NCBI GenBank assembly: GCA_018340805.1
Contig: JACMZG010000008.1
Span: 72,592,233 to 72,656,232, forward strand
Direction: 5' to 3'
DNA: 64,000 nucleotides
DNA from: Microvelia longipes
Lineage: Eukaryota; Arthropoda; Insecta; Hemiptera; Veliidae
Part shown: in pieces, positions 1 to 11,035 of the stretch
How positions within the stretch are numbered: position 1 is the stretch's first letter
Layout of the letters: each line of letters begins with the position of its first letter
Notes under the pieces: generated by a model
Seen by the model: only the letters and a program-made list of their open reading frames with translations
What the model was told of the DNA's origin: nothing
The model's database searches: none
Made by a program: the position numbers and the translations under genes

Positions 1-107
1 TATATATATATATATATATAGCTCGTTCCGCGGGCCTGTGAGGCTCCCTTTAGCACAAAGAACCTAAATTTACATATACACACACATACATATACATATA
101 CATATAC

Positions 108-183
<76 letters not shown>
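1..183. repeat. Fragment of hairpin repeat family D with its microsatellite tail
   Basis: The window opens in a (TA)n run (1-20). Bases 21-75 match 14221-14275 almost exactly and are a minus-strand fragment of repeat family D. In both places the match runs into a CA-rich then (TA)n tract (here 76-183), so the microsatellite belongs to the repeat. The 5' part of the copy is replaced by TA repeats. Confidence 0.75.
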
Positions 184-185
<2 letters not shown>

Positions 186-1319
186 AAACGGTACAAAAAT
201 TACAGCGAAAATTAATATGAGCTTGATTAATGTGAGGAAAACCGATTAATTAATTATAATCCTAACTGCTCTAGAAGGAGGTTACAATTATGTTACAAAG
301 TGTCCCAAAAAGACGCTTCAAGCCTCTCAGTGTTCGGAGATAGGGTATGGCCTTTTTAGTAATATTCACAGATCTTAATTAGAAAAACGTATCATATTAT
401 ATATTATTTTAAAATACAATAAAGATTTTTCACTGTTTGGCCGAGATAGAGAAACGAAAATAAAGTTACATCATTACCACAGATATTGTGCAATTTGTAA
501 TTAAACCATACTTTTATCTACGTCATTTATAAATAACGATAAATACATAATTAGCAATTTCCAGATAACTATACAAAATACCTAAAATTATTTAACTAAT
601 TACACGTGGCAAAGTTATTAATTTCATAATCATATCATTAATTTAATCTACGAATAGAAACAGAGGAAATAATAAAGAGGTAAATTTATTATGTGGGACC
701 AGGATATAAAAGCATACAAAGAAAACTTTGTCTCGTATTCACCCACGACGAGATATACGACAGTTCAACTCGCTTCATTTCCCATCACACGACACCCACC
801 TCTTGAATTTTAAATTGGAACCAAAATAATAACTTCAATGTTGGTACTAACACCCCCACAAAACTCTGGGCTAGAAGGTTCCTTAAAATAATATTTATTT
901 CTAATTCATTAAATTTAAATCAATAAGGTATTTTATACAACAATATATTTTAAAAGAATAATCTCATTCTTATTCTATAGAAATGCTTTATTAACTTTGA
1001 ATTCGTCTTAGCCCGGTCCTAGTCAACACAAGATGTTTTCGATTGTTTCGAGGCCTCTGAATATTGATCGTCATTCTAAATGGCTCGACGAAATTTTTAA
1101 GTCTGCTCCGCTACGTTATAATTCTAAGTTATAAAATGAACAATCTAGAACTTTTAATAACTCAGCAGCAATTTTCAGCAAATATCTTTCGCTACAAAAA
1201 GACACGCAACTTCTAGGGTAACATTTTCCATTTTTCCAAAAAGTAGGAATCAATTTATCGTTTTAGTAATAGAAATAACTTACATATTATACTTTATATT
1301 AGCTATAGAGTTATTATTA
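184..1319. other. Non-coding AT-rich stretch with one MITE-A fragment
   Basis: No exon or ORF of substance is visible. Bases about 247-345 are a degenerate minus-strand fragment of MITE family A (the segment around AGGAGGTT and CAAGCCTCTCAGT). Nothing else was recognised. Confidence 0.5.
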
Positions 1320-1615
1320 ATAGAGAGCCCCAATTGGTTTTAAACTTTGAAACACCGAAAAAGTAACCTGACCACCTTTGCTAATAAATATATTAAAATA
1401 ATCAGTACAAAATTTCAGTCAGTCATACACTAGAACGTTAAAAATACAAATCAAAAACACAAATAACGAGCGGAAGCCGAAAACAATTGATTTATAATTA
1501 CATTAACTCACTCTTGAAGGAGGTTTCAATAAGGTTATACAGAGCTCCTAAGAGCCCCAAAATAATGTTTCAGGCCTCTCAATTTATTTAGATAGGCCTA
1601 GCCCCCTCTGGCATG
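1320..1615 (-). mobile_element. MITE family A, minus copy
   Basis: A copy of a dispersed repeat of about 290 bp, seen at least eight times in the window. It shares a conserved body (for example GTTTCAATGAGGTTACACAG-type sequence around 1525-1550, reverse orientation). It lies head to head with the plus copy at 1627. Confidence 0.75.
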
Positions 1616-1626
1616 TAGATATATAT

Positions 1627-1901
1627 ACTAGAGAGGGCAGAGCATATCATCAGACGCCTGAAACATCTTTTCGGGGCTCTGTGTCTCATTGAAACCACTT
1701 TTAAGAGTGAGTTAAGGTTATAATAAATTAATTGTTTTTATCTTCCCAAACTTTATCTGTGTTTTAATATGTATTTTTAAACGTTCTTAAATTTATGTTA
1801 CTGTAGGTTTGTTCTGTTTATTTGACGCTAATGAAAGTCGAAGGCATCAGTCAGGTTATTTTTTCGATGTTTCAAAATTTAACCAATCGGCCTCCTCTAG
1901 T
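1627..1901 (+). mobile_element. MITE family A, plus copy
   Basis: Begins ACTAGAGAGGGC and ends CCTCCTCTAGT, so the ends are short terminal inverted repeats embedded in TA-rich flanks, as expected for a MITE moved in trans by a DNA transposase. No coding capacity. The transposase superfamily cannot be assigned from the ends alone. Confidence 0.8.
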
Positions 1902-1947
1902 AATAATATCTCTATGCCCTCTAGTATGTATAACCATAGAGGTATAC

Positions 1948-2241
1948 ACTAGAGGGAGCATAGCGTATCTAAATACATTAAGAGGCCTGAAACATTTTTA
2001 GTGGGGCTCTCAGGGGCTCTGTGTAACCTCATTGAAACCTCCTCCAAGAGGGAGTTGAGGTTATAATTAATCAATTGTTTTGGGCTTCCCACAAATTGTT
2101 TGTGTTGTGATTTGTATTTTAAACATTCTACTATATAATTTACTGTTTTTTTTGTTCTGTTTATTTGATGATAATAATAATCGAATGTGGTCAGGTTACT
2201 TTTTCGATGTTTCAAAATTCAACCAATAGGGCCCCTCTAGT
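1948..2241 (+). mobile_element. MITE family A, plus copy
   Basis: Third copy in a cluster of three. Starts ACTAGAGGGAGC and ends GCCCCTCTAGT. About 90 percent similar by eye to the copies at 13803 and 32585. Small ORFs that overlap it on both strands are read-through of the repeat. Confidence 0.8.
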
Positions 2242-3150
2242 AATATATCTCTATGTGTATAACTATATATACATTTCATTCTTAAACAATCTTTTTTCAT
2301 TCATCAAGATGAATGAAATAAGCAGCTACGGGTCGAGGATCCGTAAGATTTGCTAGCAATTCTATGCGATTGTTTTACACAAATAAACACATTAACATAA
2401 CACCGCTCCTTTCGGCAAATTAACTAATTGGGTTAACCAAGCTATTTGAAAGCATTAGTAGAGTTATTGGAGGACTAAAATAGAACGAAGTAATGATTTG
2501 AACTTGGTAAAAAAGAAATATGTTGAATGGCTTTAGTTTTAGCAGTTTCATTCCTCTGAAGCTGTCAGGTCCTTTTTAACAGCATCAAACCAAAAACATC
2601 TCCATACAATAACAGGCTTGTATTAACAGAAACAATACTACAAACCACTTTCAAAGAAATTTATAATAAACATCGATGTTTAAAAATAAACATAGTTGAA
2701 ATGTTATCAATGGACATATATAAAGAGAATCATAGAACTTAAGACATGGAGGAGTAGGTGAGAGTGCTGACGTCACTGCCCTCCACAGTGACGTCACCGC
2801 CCTCCCCCCTGCTGCTTTATAGACGTTTCTCCTACGCTTTTTCCCTCTTTTGTAAGGTTTTTTTTGTAAAAAAAACCTTTCTAGATCCATGCAACTTCTA
2901 CCTCCTAGGATTTAGAAGAAAAAACTTAGCCTGTTACGGAACTCAACCAAATGTTATTTACACTAAATCTAATCTTCCTTTAAGCAGCTATTATTATTGC
3001 TCTAACCGAAAATGATAATCTCTCATTACATTCATTAGTCAGGGTATCAAAATTTTCACTTTTAATTATGACTTTAGAACACTAAAATTATATAATAAAT
3101 ATTTTATTGCCTATACTTACTTCAATAAATAATTCTAGCGTACAGGTTAG
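2242..3150. other. No gene seen; unique AT-rich DNA
   Basis: No splice-compatible coding segment was found. The only distinctive feature is the pair of CRE palindromes at 2768-2796 in a locally GC-rich patch. Confidence 0.4.
2768..2796. promoter_or_regulatory. Two CRE palindromes 21 bp apart
   Basis: TGACGTCA occurs at 2768-2775 and 2789-2796 inside a 21-bp direct duplication (TGACGTCAC followed by GCCCTCC). TGACGTCA is the known full CREB/ATF site. Whether it is used here is unknown; the distance to any seen promoter is over 12 kb. Confidence 0.35.
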
Positions 3151-4830
3151 CAAGCTGAACAAATTTCCTTAGGAATTTTTGCTTTCATGCTCTTTAATCC
3201 AGTTCATGCTCAGGTTTTTGGTTTATGCTTTAGCGCCCCAACAGAAGAACTTACCGGGATTTTAAAGGAAATACGCCAGTTTACTTAATAGGTTGTACTA
3301 GACAATGCTTGCACTTGCTTAATCAGATCTGCACAATATTTCGGGTACCAATACAAAGCTCAGTTTATGCTTATCTTTGACATGTTTTAGCAAATTTACT
3401 TTGAAAAATGCAGTAAGTCTTGCTGTTCCGTCTAAAAGCACTTAAGACCTGATCAAGAATTAGATAGTTGAGAAAAAGAGCAAGCTAGATTCTTTTGTAG
3501 TTGTAAGCTTATACCTTGTAAGATGCATGATGTACGATGTATACGATAAAAAATATCTCCGGAACCAAGATTCGAACCAGGTCCCCCAAAATTGATACTT
3601 TAAGTGCTCCTATCAACGTTAGACCATATTCATTCAACTCACATCTCCTCAGAATTTGTTGAATACCGACCATATTTTAAGGTTTACAGCTTATTTACCT
3701 AGGTTTGTAGATTTTTTGGCAACTTAATATTGTCAAATTAACTCCGAACCGGTATTATTTGATTTAGCATCCCTTAACAAAAAAACGATACAACATATTT
3801 TAACATTAAAAAAATGTTTTAGCGACCGCAAAAAATGTTTTAGCGACCGCATTTAAGGTTTTCTAAATTTTTACCGGGGTGTCTTTTTGGGTTTTTGGTC
3901 ACTTAGAGCAAACTAATTGACTCCGGGCCGGTTTTTTCGATTCGAAGACCCAAAAAGTTTAAATATGGACTTTCTCGGGATCAAATCATACCGTTTTTAG
4001 TAAATTTTAAAAGAAAAATGGGCTTATGCGTTTGGGGTCATTGAGTGGGAGGGGGGTGACATTTTACACCGATAAAGAATATGTAAATATAGTTGAGTAT
4101 TGAATGTACATAAATCAACCTTACGAATGACACAAACCCAATTGAAAACCAGGTTGTTATAAAATTTTCAAAACGTCTGTAAAATTAAGAAAAAAATCCA
4201 GGGAAAAAGTCCTTATTTGTGTTTTTGGGACGTCGAATAAATGAAACCGCTTCGGAGTCGATACGACCGTTCTAACTGAAAAGTCGAAAACCCCCTAAAA
4301 TACGGCTGTTAAAAAAATCGAGCATGGTGTCCTATTTTATTTTTTGGGACACTGAATCGATACGACCACACTAAGTGACCTGTAAGTCGAAAACCGTGGT
4401 AAACTAACGGAGAGCCTAAAATACTCAAAAACAATCAATTTCAAGTAGGGTGTCGTAGTCCATTATTTGGGGACACTGAATATAAAGCACTGAATAAAGC
4501 AGGTTAATAATAAAGCAGGCTAGAGTTAATACGACCACTCAAAATACACAAAGCCAGAGCTCGCAGGTTTGAATCTTGATTCCGGAGATAATTTTTATCT
4601 TAATATTTACAGTATATATAACTTCAAAATAATTCTGGTACGGAGGTCAAAAACAGCAAATTCTCTTTAAAATGCGTGCTTTTTTGCTCATTAATCCATT
4701 TGGATAAGGTTATAAAGCGGTATATGCTTTGTAACCTGACAACGGTAACTTCTTAGCCAGAAATGCAAGCCAGCCGAATAAAGAATATTCGGCTGGCTTG
4801 AGGACCTCCGCGCCGGAATTTTTTATAACA
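3150..4830. repeat. Degenerate family F repeats with a tRNA-like head
   Basis: Shares blocks with 10655-11035, 12395-12830, 16432-16530 and 62290-63120: a 'TTTATGCTTTA' block, an 'AATCCA' block and a tRNA-like segment. At 3556-3640 the minus strand carries a B-box-like GGTTCGAATCTTGG preceded by an A-box-like TGGTCTAACGTTGATAGG, so this is probably a tRNA-derived SINE. A second B-box-like piece lies at about 4560-4580 on the plus strand. The region is old and rearranged. Confidence 0.5.
4766..4800. repeat. Perfect 15-bp hairpin
   Basis: Arms 4766-4780 and 4786-4800 are exact reverse complements with loop AAGAA. It sits at the edge of a family F repeat, next to GGACCTCCGCGCCGG. Confidence 0.85.
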
Positions 4831-5162
4831 GAATGTGTTTATTGCAAGTTAAAAGCCTTTTCAAGAATATTAGCAATTCCTTGAAACTTATCGATTTAAA
4901 ACTCATTTCGAACTATGATTGAACAGAGATCCAGCGTTGAACAAACAAGCAAGCTCTAAGGTTCATCGCACGCAGTGGGAGCTAATAGCAAAATATTATA
5001 TTAAGGCCAAAGTGATGAGGGCAAAGCAAGCAACACTGTGCTGGCACAGCCATACACCATAACTACCTCCACATCATGCAACAACTATTTATAGAACTAA
5101 ACCAAAAGAGAACTTTTTCACAAATTCAACTCAAACTCAGGATTTTAAAGCAAGATTGGATT

Positions 5163-5191
5163 TGACGTCATCAATACATGTAATGACGTCA
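5163..5191. promoter_or_regulatory. Two CRE palindromes 21 bp apart
   Basis: TGACGTCA at 5163-5170 and 5184-5191, again 21 bp start to start, but with a different intervening sequence from the 2768 pair. Further single copies lie at 6294, 7252, 7724 and 7747. Function is not shown by the sequence. Confidence 0.3.
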
Positions 5192-5665
5192 ATTGCATTT
5201 TCTTCACGTCGCTTCTTGAAGAATTACACACCTGATTGAAATTTGTTAATTACTCAGCGTTTAACACTTCAGAGACCACTGGCCGGTAATGTTTATATAA
5301 TCTTTAAAACTTGCTAATAGTAACAATATAAAGGACAAAAGTAAACAAAAATTCTATCGTAAAAATCTTTTTATTAATTGAATCCCTCTGATCTTAATTT
5401 AATCCCAATTCAACAACCCTATTAAGGTATTTTTACTTCCCATTTACATCGAAGATATATAGAAAAAGTGTTATATGTTTGCAAAGAAATCCGGAAAACC
5501 GGAATGACACCCGTAGTAGTTTTTACAAAGTTGTATGACTATATGTGTGTGTGTGTGTGTGCCTGTTATGATCGTAGTTCCTAGTGTATTCATGCTAGAG
5601 AGTTAAAACTTGGTACAAAAATCAGTCTACCGCTGTAGGTGTGAAACAAGGGAATAAAATATTTT

Positions 5666-6119
5666 TTTTAAGGTAGTACGTAATTGAGCACTTTATTGGA
5701 CCGTTTTTAGGATGAGAAGCCAATCATTATTGTTATAGGAGGTTATTTAGTACTTTTCACCTCCGAGGACAATAATGAATGTAAAAAAACTCCTAGGACG
5801 TAAAAGTAATTCATATATTGCCGCCATTACTGTAATGTAGCATGTTCAAAAAATAATCTGTGTTAAACCTTCATGAGTTTTCTTTAAAAACGTTCATTTT
5901 GTTTCTGTTTTTGTTCGTAGACTATTTTTTTCGTTTTTAAAAGGTGTTCTAATTGACAATTTTTGTGTGTTTATTTGTAAAGCTTTTACATTTTTGAGTA
6001 AAAGTGTGAAGCTATGGATGAATTTAATGACGACGATAATATGGAGTTAAATTGGACGTTTGTTTTTTTCAATTAAGTATATAGCGCAGTTTATTTAATG
6101 AGTGCTACCTCAAAAAAAT
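5666..6119 (+). mobile_element. Element B, complete copy
   Basis: Ends are inverted: AAGGTAGTAC at the left and GTGCTACCTC at the right, preceded and followed by T and A runs. The copy at 27891-29720 is nearly identical apart from an insertion. Near the right end (6014) is an ATG followed by a short acidic reading frame (MDEFNDDDNMEL), conserved in both copies. This could be the start of the parental transposase, making B a deletion derivative. Confidence 0.7.
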
Positions 6120-6124
6120 AGTGT

Positions 6125-6238
6125 ATGCCATCCGGCTGAGAATGTCTTTTTGTCTTGGCAATTTTTCCCGACTCGCTTCGCTCGTCGGTAAATATAATTG
6201 CCGTGACATAAAGACACACTTCTCAGCCTTATGGCATA
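6125..6238. repeat. Hairpin H next to element B
   Basis: Inverted repeat with arms of about 43 bp: TATGCCATCCGGCTGAGA at the left and the matching TCTCAGCCTTATGGCATA at the right. The apex contains CTCGCTTCGCTCG, itself a mini-hairpin. It recurs next to element B at 29724-29841, so B and H have moved or been duplicated together. Confidence 0.8.
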
Positions 6239-6619
6239 AATAACTATTATAATATTTTATAAACAAAATATTTTATTCATAAAATATTTTTTATGACGTC
6301 ATTAAACCGCATTAACCCAAGCAAAATAACCCAGCAAAAATTTCGAAAAATCATAAAACGCGGCAAAATGATGCGATCAAATTGAGATTTGGCAAGCATA
6401 TGGTCATACAAAAGACTAACATACGCGCCAAGCTTCATTTCATTATAAGCGTTAGTTAATTTTTTTATCATATGAATTGTGTAATCAGCATTAGACTTTG
6501 TGTAATCAGCATTAGACTTTTAAACTATTAATTACTTGGCTTCTTAACTAATTAATCAAGTAGTTCAGAATTTTTCCTAAAAAAAAATTTTAACTTTTAT
6601 AAGTTGGTTAAAAAATCGT

Positions 6620-6840
6620 ACAAGTACGGCGTACCTTGTAACTGTTCCTCGTCACGTCGGATTTGATACGCTCATACTAATTATCTTCGGACTCGCTTCA
6701 CTTGGTCTCAGAATCTGAAAATCGCCTAATTTACAATGAAATACGTTTTCGATAAGTAAAAACATCTGATTTATTCCGAGCAATCACCTATCCAAATACC
6801 GACTCCGCTCGAGGCTGCTTAGAAAAGCAATCTAGAGACT
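6620..6840 (-). repeat. Family K fragment, minus
   Basis: Matches the reverse complement of 52560-52740 and resembles 18920-19095: GTACCT..GTAACT, GACTCGCTTC and the GACTCCGCTCGAGGCTGC segment are in the same order. Non-coding. Confidence 0.6.
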
Positions 6841-6999
6841 ACTAGTACTAGGAGACGATTTCGCGAGTATAAGATATTATAAAATATTGGACATAGGAGG
6901 ACATGGTGCCTCGAACCTTTCTAAGGAATCATATCAGATTCATTACCTTCATCTTCGGATTTATTTCCAATATGAAGGTAATGATAATATGATGATGAT

Positions 7000-7984
7000 A
7001 ATAATTTCTCTTATTCAGAGTAATCTCTGATTTATTCTAGATACTGATTAAACTGGATAGGTGACTGTTTTATGTTACCCAACCAGTTACTGACAACGAT
7101 AAATGCTACTAAACATTAGTGATCTAACAAGAACAATCTCCGTAGATATAATAGCCGTTTGTAATGAAACTTACTTCGTAGTAATTCGATCGAATACTTT
7201 TTCCGCGTTTTATGATTTTCCGAAAGTTTTTCTGTCATTATTGCGGGATAATGACGTCATAAAAAAAATTATATTTCGAATAGGACATACAGCGGTAAAC
7301 TAATTTTTGTTTAAGTTTCAACTCTTAGCGTAAATACACTGGAGCTACAATGACAAAAAAGACCACACACATACATATAACACATATACGGATAATTCCG
7401 GCGACGTCCCAGTATCGGATTTTTTCGCGCATACAATACTTTTCCTATATACCTACGGTATTCATGAGGAAAAGAATAAACGTATAGCTTCAGACTTCAG
7501 AGTAAAGTAAATAACCAATTGAAAGTTGAGCGTAAGTAACCAATTTAACGATTTATCAATTAGTTATTTCAAGTTTTACTTGAAACAATACTTAGCTGAT
7601 TCTAAAATTAGATACATCAAAAATGGGAGGACGGCAGGGTGGAATGACGAGGGAATTTTTGGCTTTTTCTCTGATAAATCTTTTAAAAGATTTTTTCTTT
7701 GTTTTATAAGCAAGATGGCGGCTTGACGTCATGCAAGTAGTGCGCGTGACGTCAAGTATTTGGTCTATTTACGTCATATCTGCTGCGACAGGGCTTAAAA
7801 ACTCCTCGCAACGTTCAAAGGGTAAAAGTATTAAACCTATTACATTAGAGAACTTATGTAATAGTAATAAGAATAAGTAAGTTACTTTAACTCGACAGCC
7901 TTCAGTCAATCTGGTGAAAGAAAAAATCGGGCATGAGGTATCTCGCAACTTTTTCTCACCTTCTACGATTCATCATGCTCATCC
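7000..7984. other. No gene seen; CRE sites and a K-like end
   Basis: Open frames at 7103-7303 and 7526-7726 show no recognisable domain and no supporting splice context. CRE palindromes lie at 7252-7259, 7724-7731 and 7747-7754. The last 60 bases resemble the start of a minus-strand family K end and lead into the minisatellite. Confidence 0.4.
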
Positions 7985-8395
7985 TCATCACTTCGGACTT
8001 GCTAAGCTACACTTGCTAAGCTCTCGCTAAGCCTTGCTACTTCGCTAAGCTTGCTACTTCGGACTTGCTAAGCTCTTGCTACTTCGGACTTGCTAAGCTC
8101 TTGCTACTTCGGACTTGCTAAGCTCTTGCTACCTTGCTAAGCTCTTGCTACTTCGACTTGCTAAGCTCTTGCTACTTCGGACTTGCTAAGCTCTTGCTAC
8201 TTCGGACTTGCTAAGCTCTTGCTACTTCGGACACTTGCTAAGCTCTTGCTACTTCGGACTTGCTAAGCTCTTGCTACCTTGCTAAGCTCTTACTTCGGAC
8301 TTGCTAAGCTCTTGCTACTTCGGACTTGATAAGCTCTTGCTACTTCGGACTTGCTAAGCTCTTGCTACTTCGGACTTGCTAAGCTCTTGCTCAGA
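7985..8395. repeat. 25-bp minisatellite, about 16 units
   Basis: Tandem array of CTTGCTACTTCGGACTTGCT plus AAGCT, with several units shortened. The upstream flank (7930-7985) and the downstream flank (CTCAGAATATAAAATT) match consecutive parts of family K (compare the reverse complement of 10440-10500). The array is therefore an expansion inside a K copy. Confidence 0.85.
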
Positions 8396-8830
8396 ATATA
8401 AAATTTCTCGTCTAATTTTCTCGCTTCTCTCGTATTGAAACAAGGAGGTTCCCAGCAGTCAACAATCCAACATCTGACAACGTTCGATTCAACAACAACG
8501 ATTCAACCAAAAAACTAAGAGATATACGATAATGCAAGAACCGGATGAAAAAAAGGTTACTCGGTTTTTTACTTAAACCAAATTTTTTAAATATATTCCT
8601 TCAATTATATAATAATAATAATATAATAATGTCCGTTTTAGGGCCTTTCGGCCCTTCAGGGTATTCGCCCTGCGGGAACCATCTCGGGTGGCTCACATCT
8701 ACTATGCTCAAAGTAAAGCTAAAGTTGGCGAAATCTGTTTACATCAAATTCTATTCATAAAAACTGAGAGCATAGCCCGGGCTGTAAACCCCGGACCTCC
8801 GGTGCCGAAGTCCAGTACTATTCCTTCAAT
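8396..8830. other. GC-rich short hairpins, no gene
   Basis: At 8638-8700 several short inverted repeats follow one another: AGGGCC-TTTC-GGCCCT, then CAGGGT-ATTC-GCCCTG, and a weaker one around CCATCTCGGGTGG. Around 8775-8815 lie CCCGGGCTGTAAACCCCGG and ACCTCCGGTGCC. This resembles hairpin family D but is not clearly homologous to it. The ORF at 8545-8760 is read-through. Confidence 0.5.
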
Positions 8831-9740
8831 TATACTCACTCTAAATTAAAGTAGAAGCATTTGTATGGTTGCACACGATGAAAATTTTTAGGTTTCATGA
8901 AAAAGTGAGTTTCTTGAAACCCCGTTGGTCGTGGGCATAACTCAAAAAGAAAACATTATTAAAGCCGATAAAATTTCCAATGAACTATGGCGTTGACAAA
9001 TCTACCAAAAATGTTAATTTATTTGCAAAGTCAGCGAAATTGTTAAAAAAATATTTAGGTTTTGTGCATTTTTATATAATTTCGCAAATGCTCTATTTTT
9101 TTATGTAGTTATCCGATTTTGATGAATAAACACTCATTTTTTTGGAAAATTAGTTTCCAAAAAAAGTTTCAACCATTGGAAAATTGGTTCTCATGAATCA
9201 AATTAAAATTTTACATATCTAGCTCCTACACTACTATATAGTCATATTAAAATAAGACCTTGCATGCTTGTACATAGTATAAAGAGGAACATTCGAGCTA
9301 AATTTCAACTTAATTGCATAATTTTCTAATTAAAACTTACACATATCATTCTAATTATTTGCTGATAATAAGAAGAAGCTTAAATAATACATTCGTGCCA
9401 AATTACAAATCAATCCAATAATTTTTCCGTATTTAATTAAGTCATTATTAATTTTTGCTGAGTCATAAATGACGCAATGGAACTAGTATCGTTCGGATAG
9501 GACAACTAGAAATAAAGATTAATTTTAAGTACCAAATTTCAACTCTATGCACCTCCTTGTAGCCGTAAATATTTCTGTCATTCTTGGAGGAGCTCCCAAA
9601 TATTTTTAAAATAATGCAATTATTTAGTCTCACAAAAACTAATTCGCAAACTTAAAATTATAAATTTCAAACGATAAAATCATCACAAATGCCATTAAAC
9701 GTTTTTTGACTTTACCAATTTGCGTACCTTATAATATAGT
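8831..9740. repeat. Diverged G- and K-like repeat sequence
   Basis: The segment 8880-9200 has the order of blocks seen in foldback family G (a GTTTCTTGAAACCCC..TTGGTCG centre and a TCCGATTTTGATGAATAAACAC block) but is strongly diverged. 9210-9540 resembles minus-strand K sequence, with GAGTCATAAATGACGC. No coding signal. Confidence 0.4.
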
Positions 9741-9744
9741 AGAA

Positions 9745-9920
9745 TAAAATAATAAATAAGTACAAGTAAATAATATACTGTGTTTTTAATAATAAATAAG
9801 TACAAGTATAATAATATACTGTTTTTTTAATAATAAATAAGTACAAGTATAATAATATACTGTGTTTTTTAATAATAAATAAGTACAAGTATAATAATTA
9901 CTGTGTTTAATAATAAATAT
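9745..9920. repeat. 41-bp tandem repeat, about 4 units
   Basis: Units built around AATAATAAATAAGTACAAGT followed by an ATAATAATATACTGTGTTTTT segment. Units differ mainly in T-run length, so the array is recent. Confidence 0.85.
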
Positions 9921-10039
9921 TAAGAAACACAGTAAGCAGTTATGAGTTTTAGGTCAATAAACGCTAATTATTATACATATAAAGTTTCAGCTTGATGCAA
10001 TCAGTTTTTGGTATAAGTGAATTTAAAGGAATCTGCATT

Positions 10040-10070
10040 TATATATATACATATATAATATTATATAATA

Positions 10071-10130
<60 letters not shown>

Positions 10131-10133
10131 TAT
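10040..10133. repeat. (TA)n microsatellite
   Basis: TA dinucleotides broken by AATATT units. It lies about 200 bases before a plus-strand family K segment. Confidence 0.9.
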
Positions 10134-10339
10134 TACTAATACTCCTTTTATATATTGCATTATTTTAAGAACATATCAATTTTAAATTTTATTAGCAAGT
10201 CCTTTCTTTAAAATGCTTGTTGACCCCACTCACAGAAGCTCATTTTTTCTATGAAAATTTGCAAAAATAAAAACCCAATAAATCATAGCCAGACGTTAAA
10301 GAAAAGTTGAAGGGATTAAAGAATAAAAGCAGCATTGAG

Positions 10340-10525
10340 CGTCCTCAGTGCTGTATGGGTGATCGCTGAGAACGAAATGATTGTATTTACTATCTGAGGA
10401 CGAGCGAAGCGAGCTCGAAAACGTGTTGCAGCATAAATTTTACGAATTGTATATTCTGAGGACGAGCGAAGTAGGGAGGATGAGCATAGCGAATCTGATG
10501 AGATGAAGAAACCCCGTGATTTTTC
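10340..10525 (+). repeat. Family K segment, plus
   Basis: Aligns with 52560-52740. Contains CTGAGGACGAGCGAAGCGAG and then a second CTGAGGACGAGCGAAGTAGG. The first carries GCGAAGC, a motif known to form a very stable DNA mini-hairpin. Confidence 0.65.
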
Positions 10526-10654
10526 AAAATTTATTTAAACAAAATAATTTCATTTGATTGACTATTAAATTAAAATTAAGTACTCATAGGCAGGGTACTT
10601 GGGTTCGAATCTTGGTAAGGACGATAAACATTAAATAAGATTATAACTACAAAA

Positions 10655-11035
10655 TAATTTAGGCAAGGTGGTCGGGCGAATTTCCTTTGGAAGCATGTTT
10701 CTGTGCTTAACAATCCATTTCTTTTTAGGTTCCAGTTTATGCTTTATAACTTGAGCAGTGACTCAACTAGCAAGCTCATTGTTCTGTATTTCACAAAGGA
10801 CATGCGCTAAAACCCTTAAAGACGATAACTAACTGAGCTTTAAACAAGAGCAAATAATGGTTTCCACTGCCAATTTTAAAGTCATCGTTTTGTATTATCA
10901 ACAGAATAATTATGCGCATTTCTTTTGAAATATACAGAAAATATGAACTTTTAGAGCATAAACCAGAACCTTAAGCAAGAAATGGATTTCAAAGGAAATT
11001 TTCCCGGTATGCGGACCACCGCGGCAGAATTTTTA
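10655..11035. mobile_element. Foldback element, family F
   Basis: Arms of about 110 bp at 10655-10765 and 10925-11035 are reverse complements (TTTCCTTTGGAAGCATG.. paired with ..GGATTTCAAAGGAAA). A tRNA-like B box (GGGTTCGAATCTTGG) lies just upstream at about 10607-10621. Confidence 0.65.

Larger units (their letters stand above)
5440..6480 (+). mobile_element. Family K repeat interrupted by an insertion
   Basis: The left part (5440-5660, with a (GT)n run) and the right part (about 6250-6475) both align with a continuous stretch at 52085-52400. The segment in between (5661-6250) is a B-H unit also seen at 27891-29855. So B-H inserted into a pre-existing K copy. K appears to be a non-coding dispersed element. 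Confidence 0.65.

Noticed and set aside
2651..3015. Overlapping ORFs on both strands
   Set aside because: Unsupported by splice sites or motifs; one is a Lys/Arg-rich frame from an A/T run.
7985..8395. CRISPR array or satellite centromere unit
   Set aside because: No spacers, only 16 units, embedded in a dispersed repeat.
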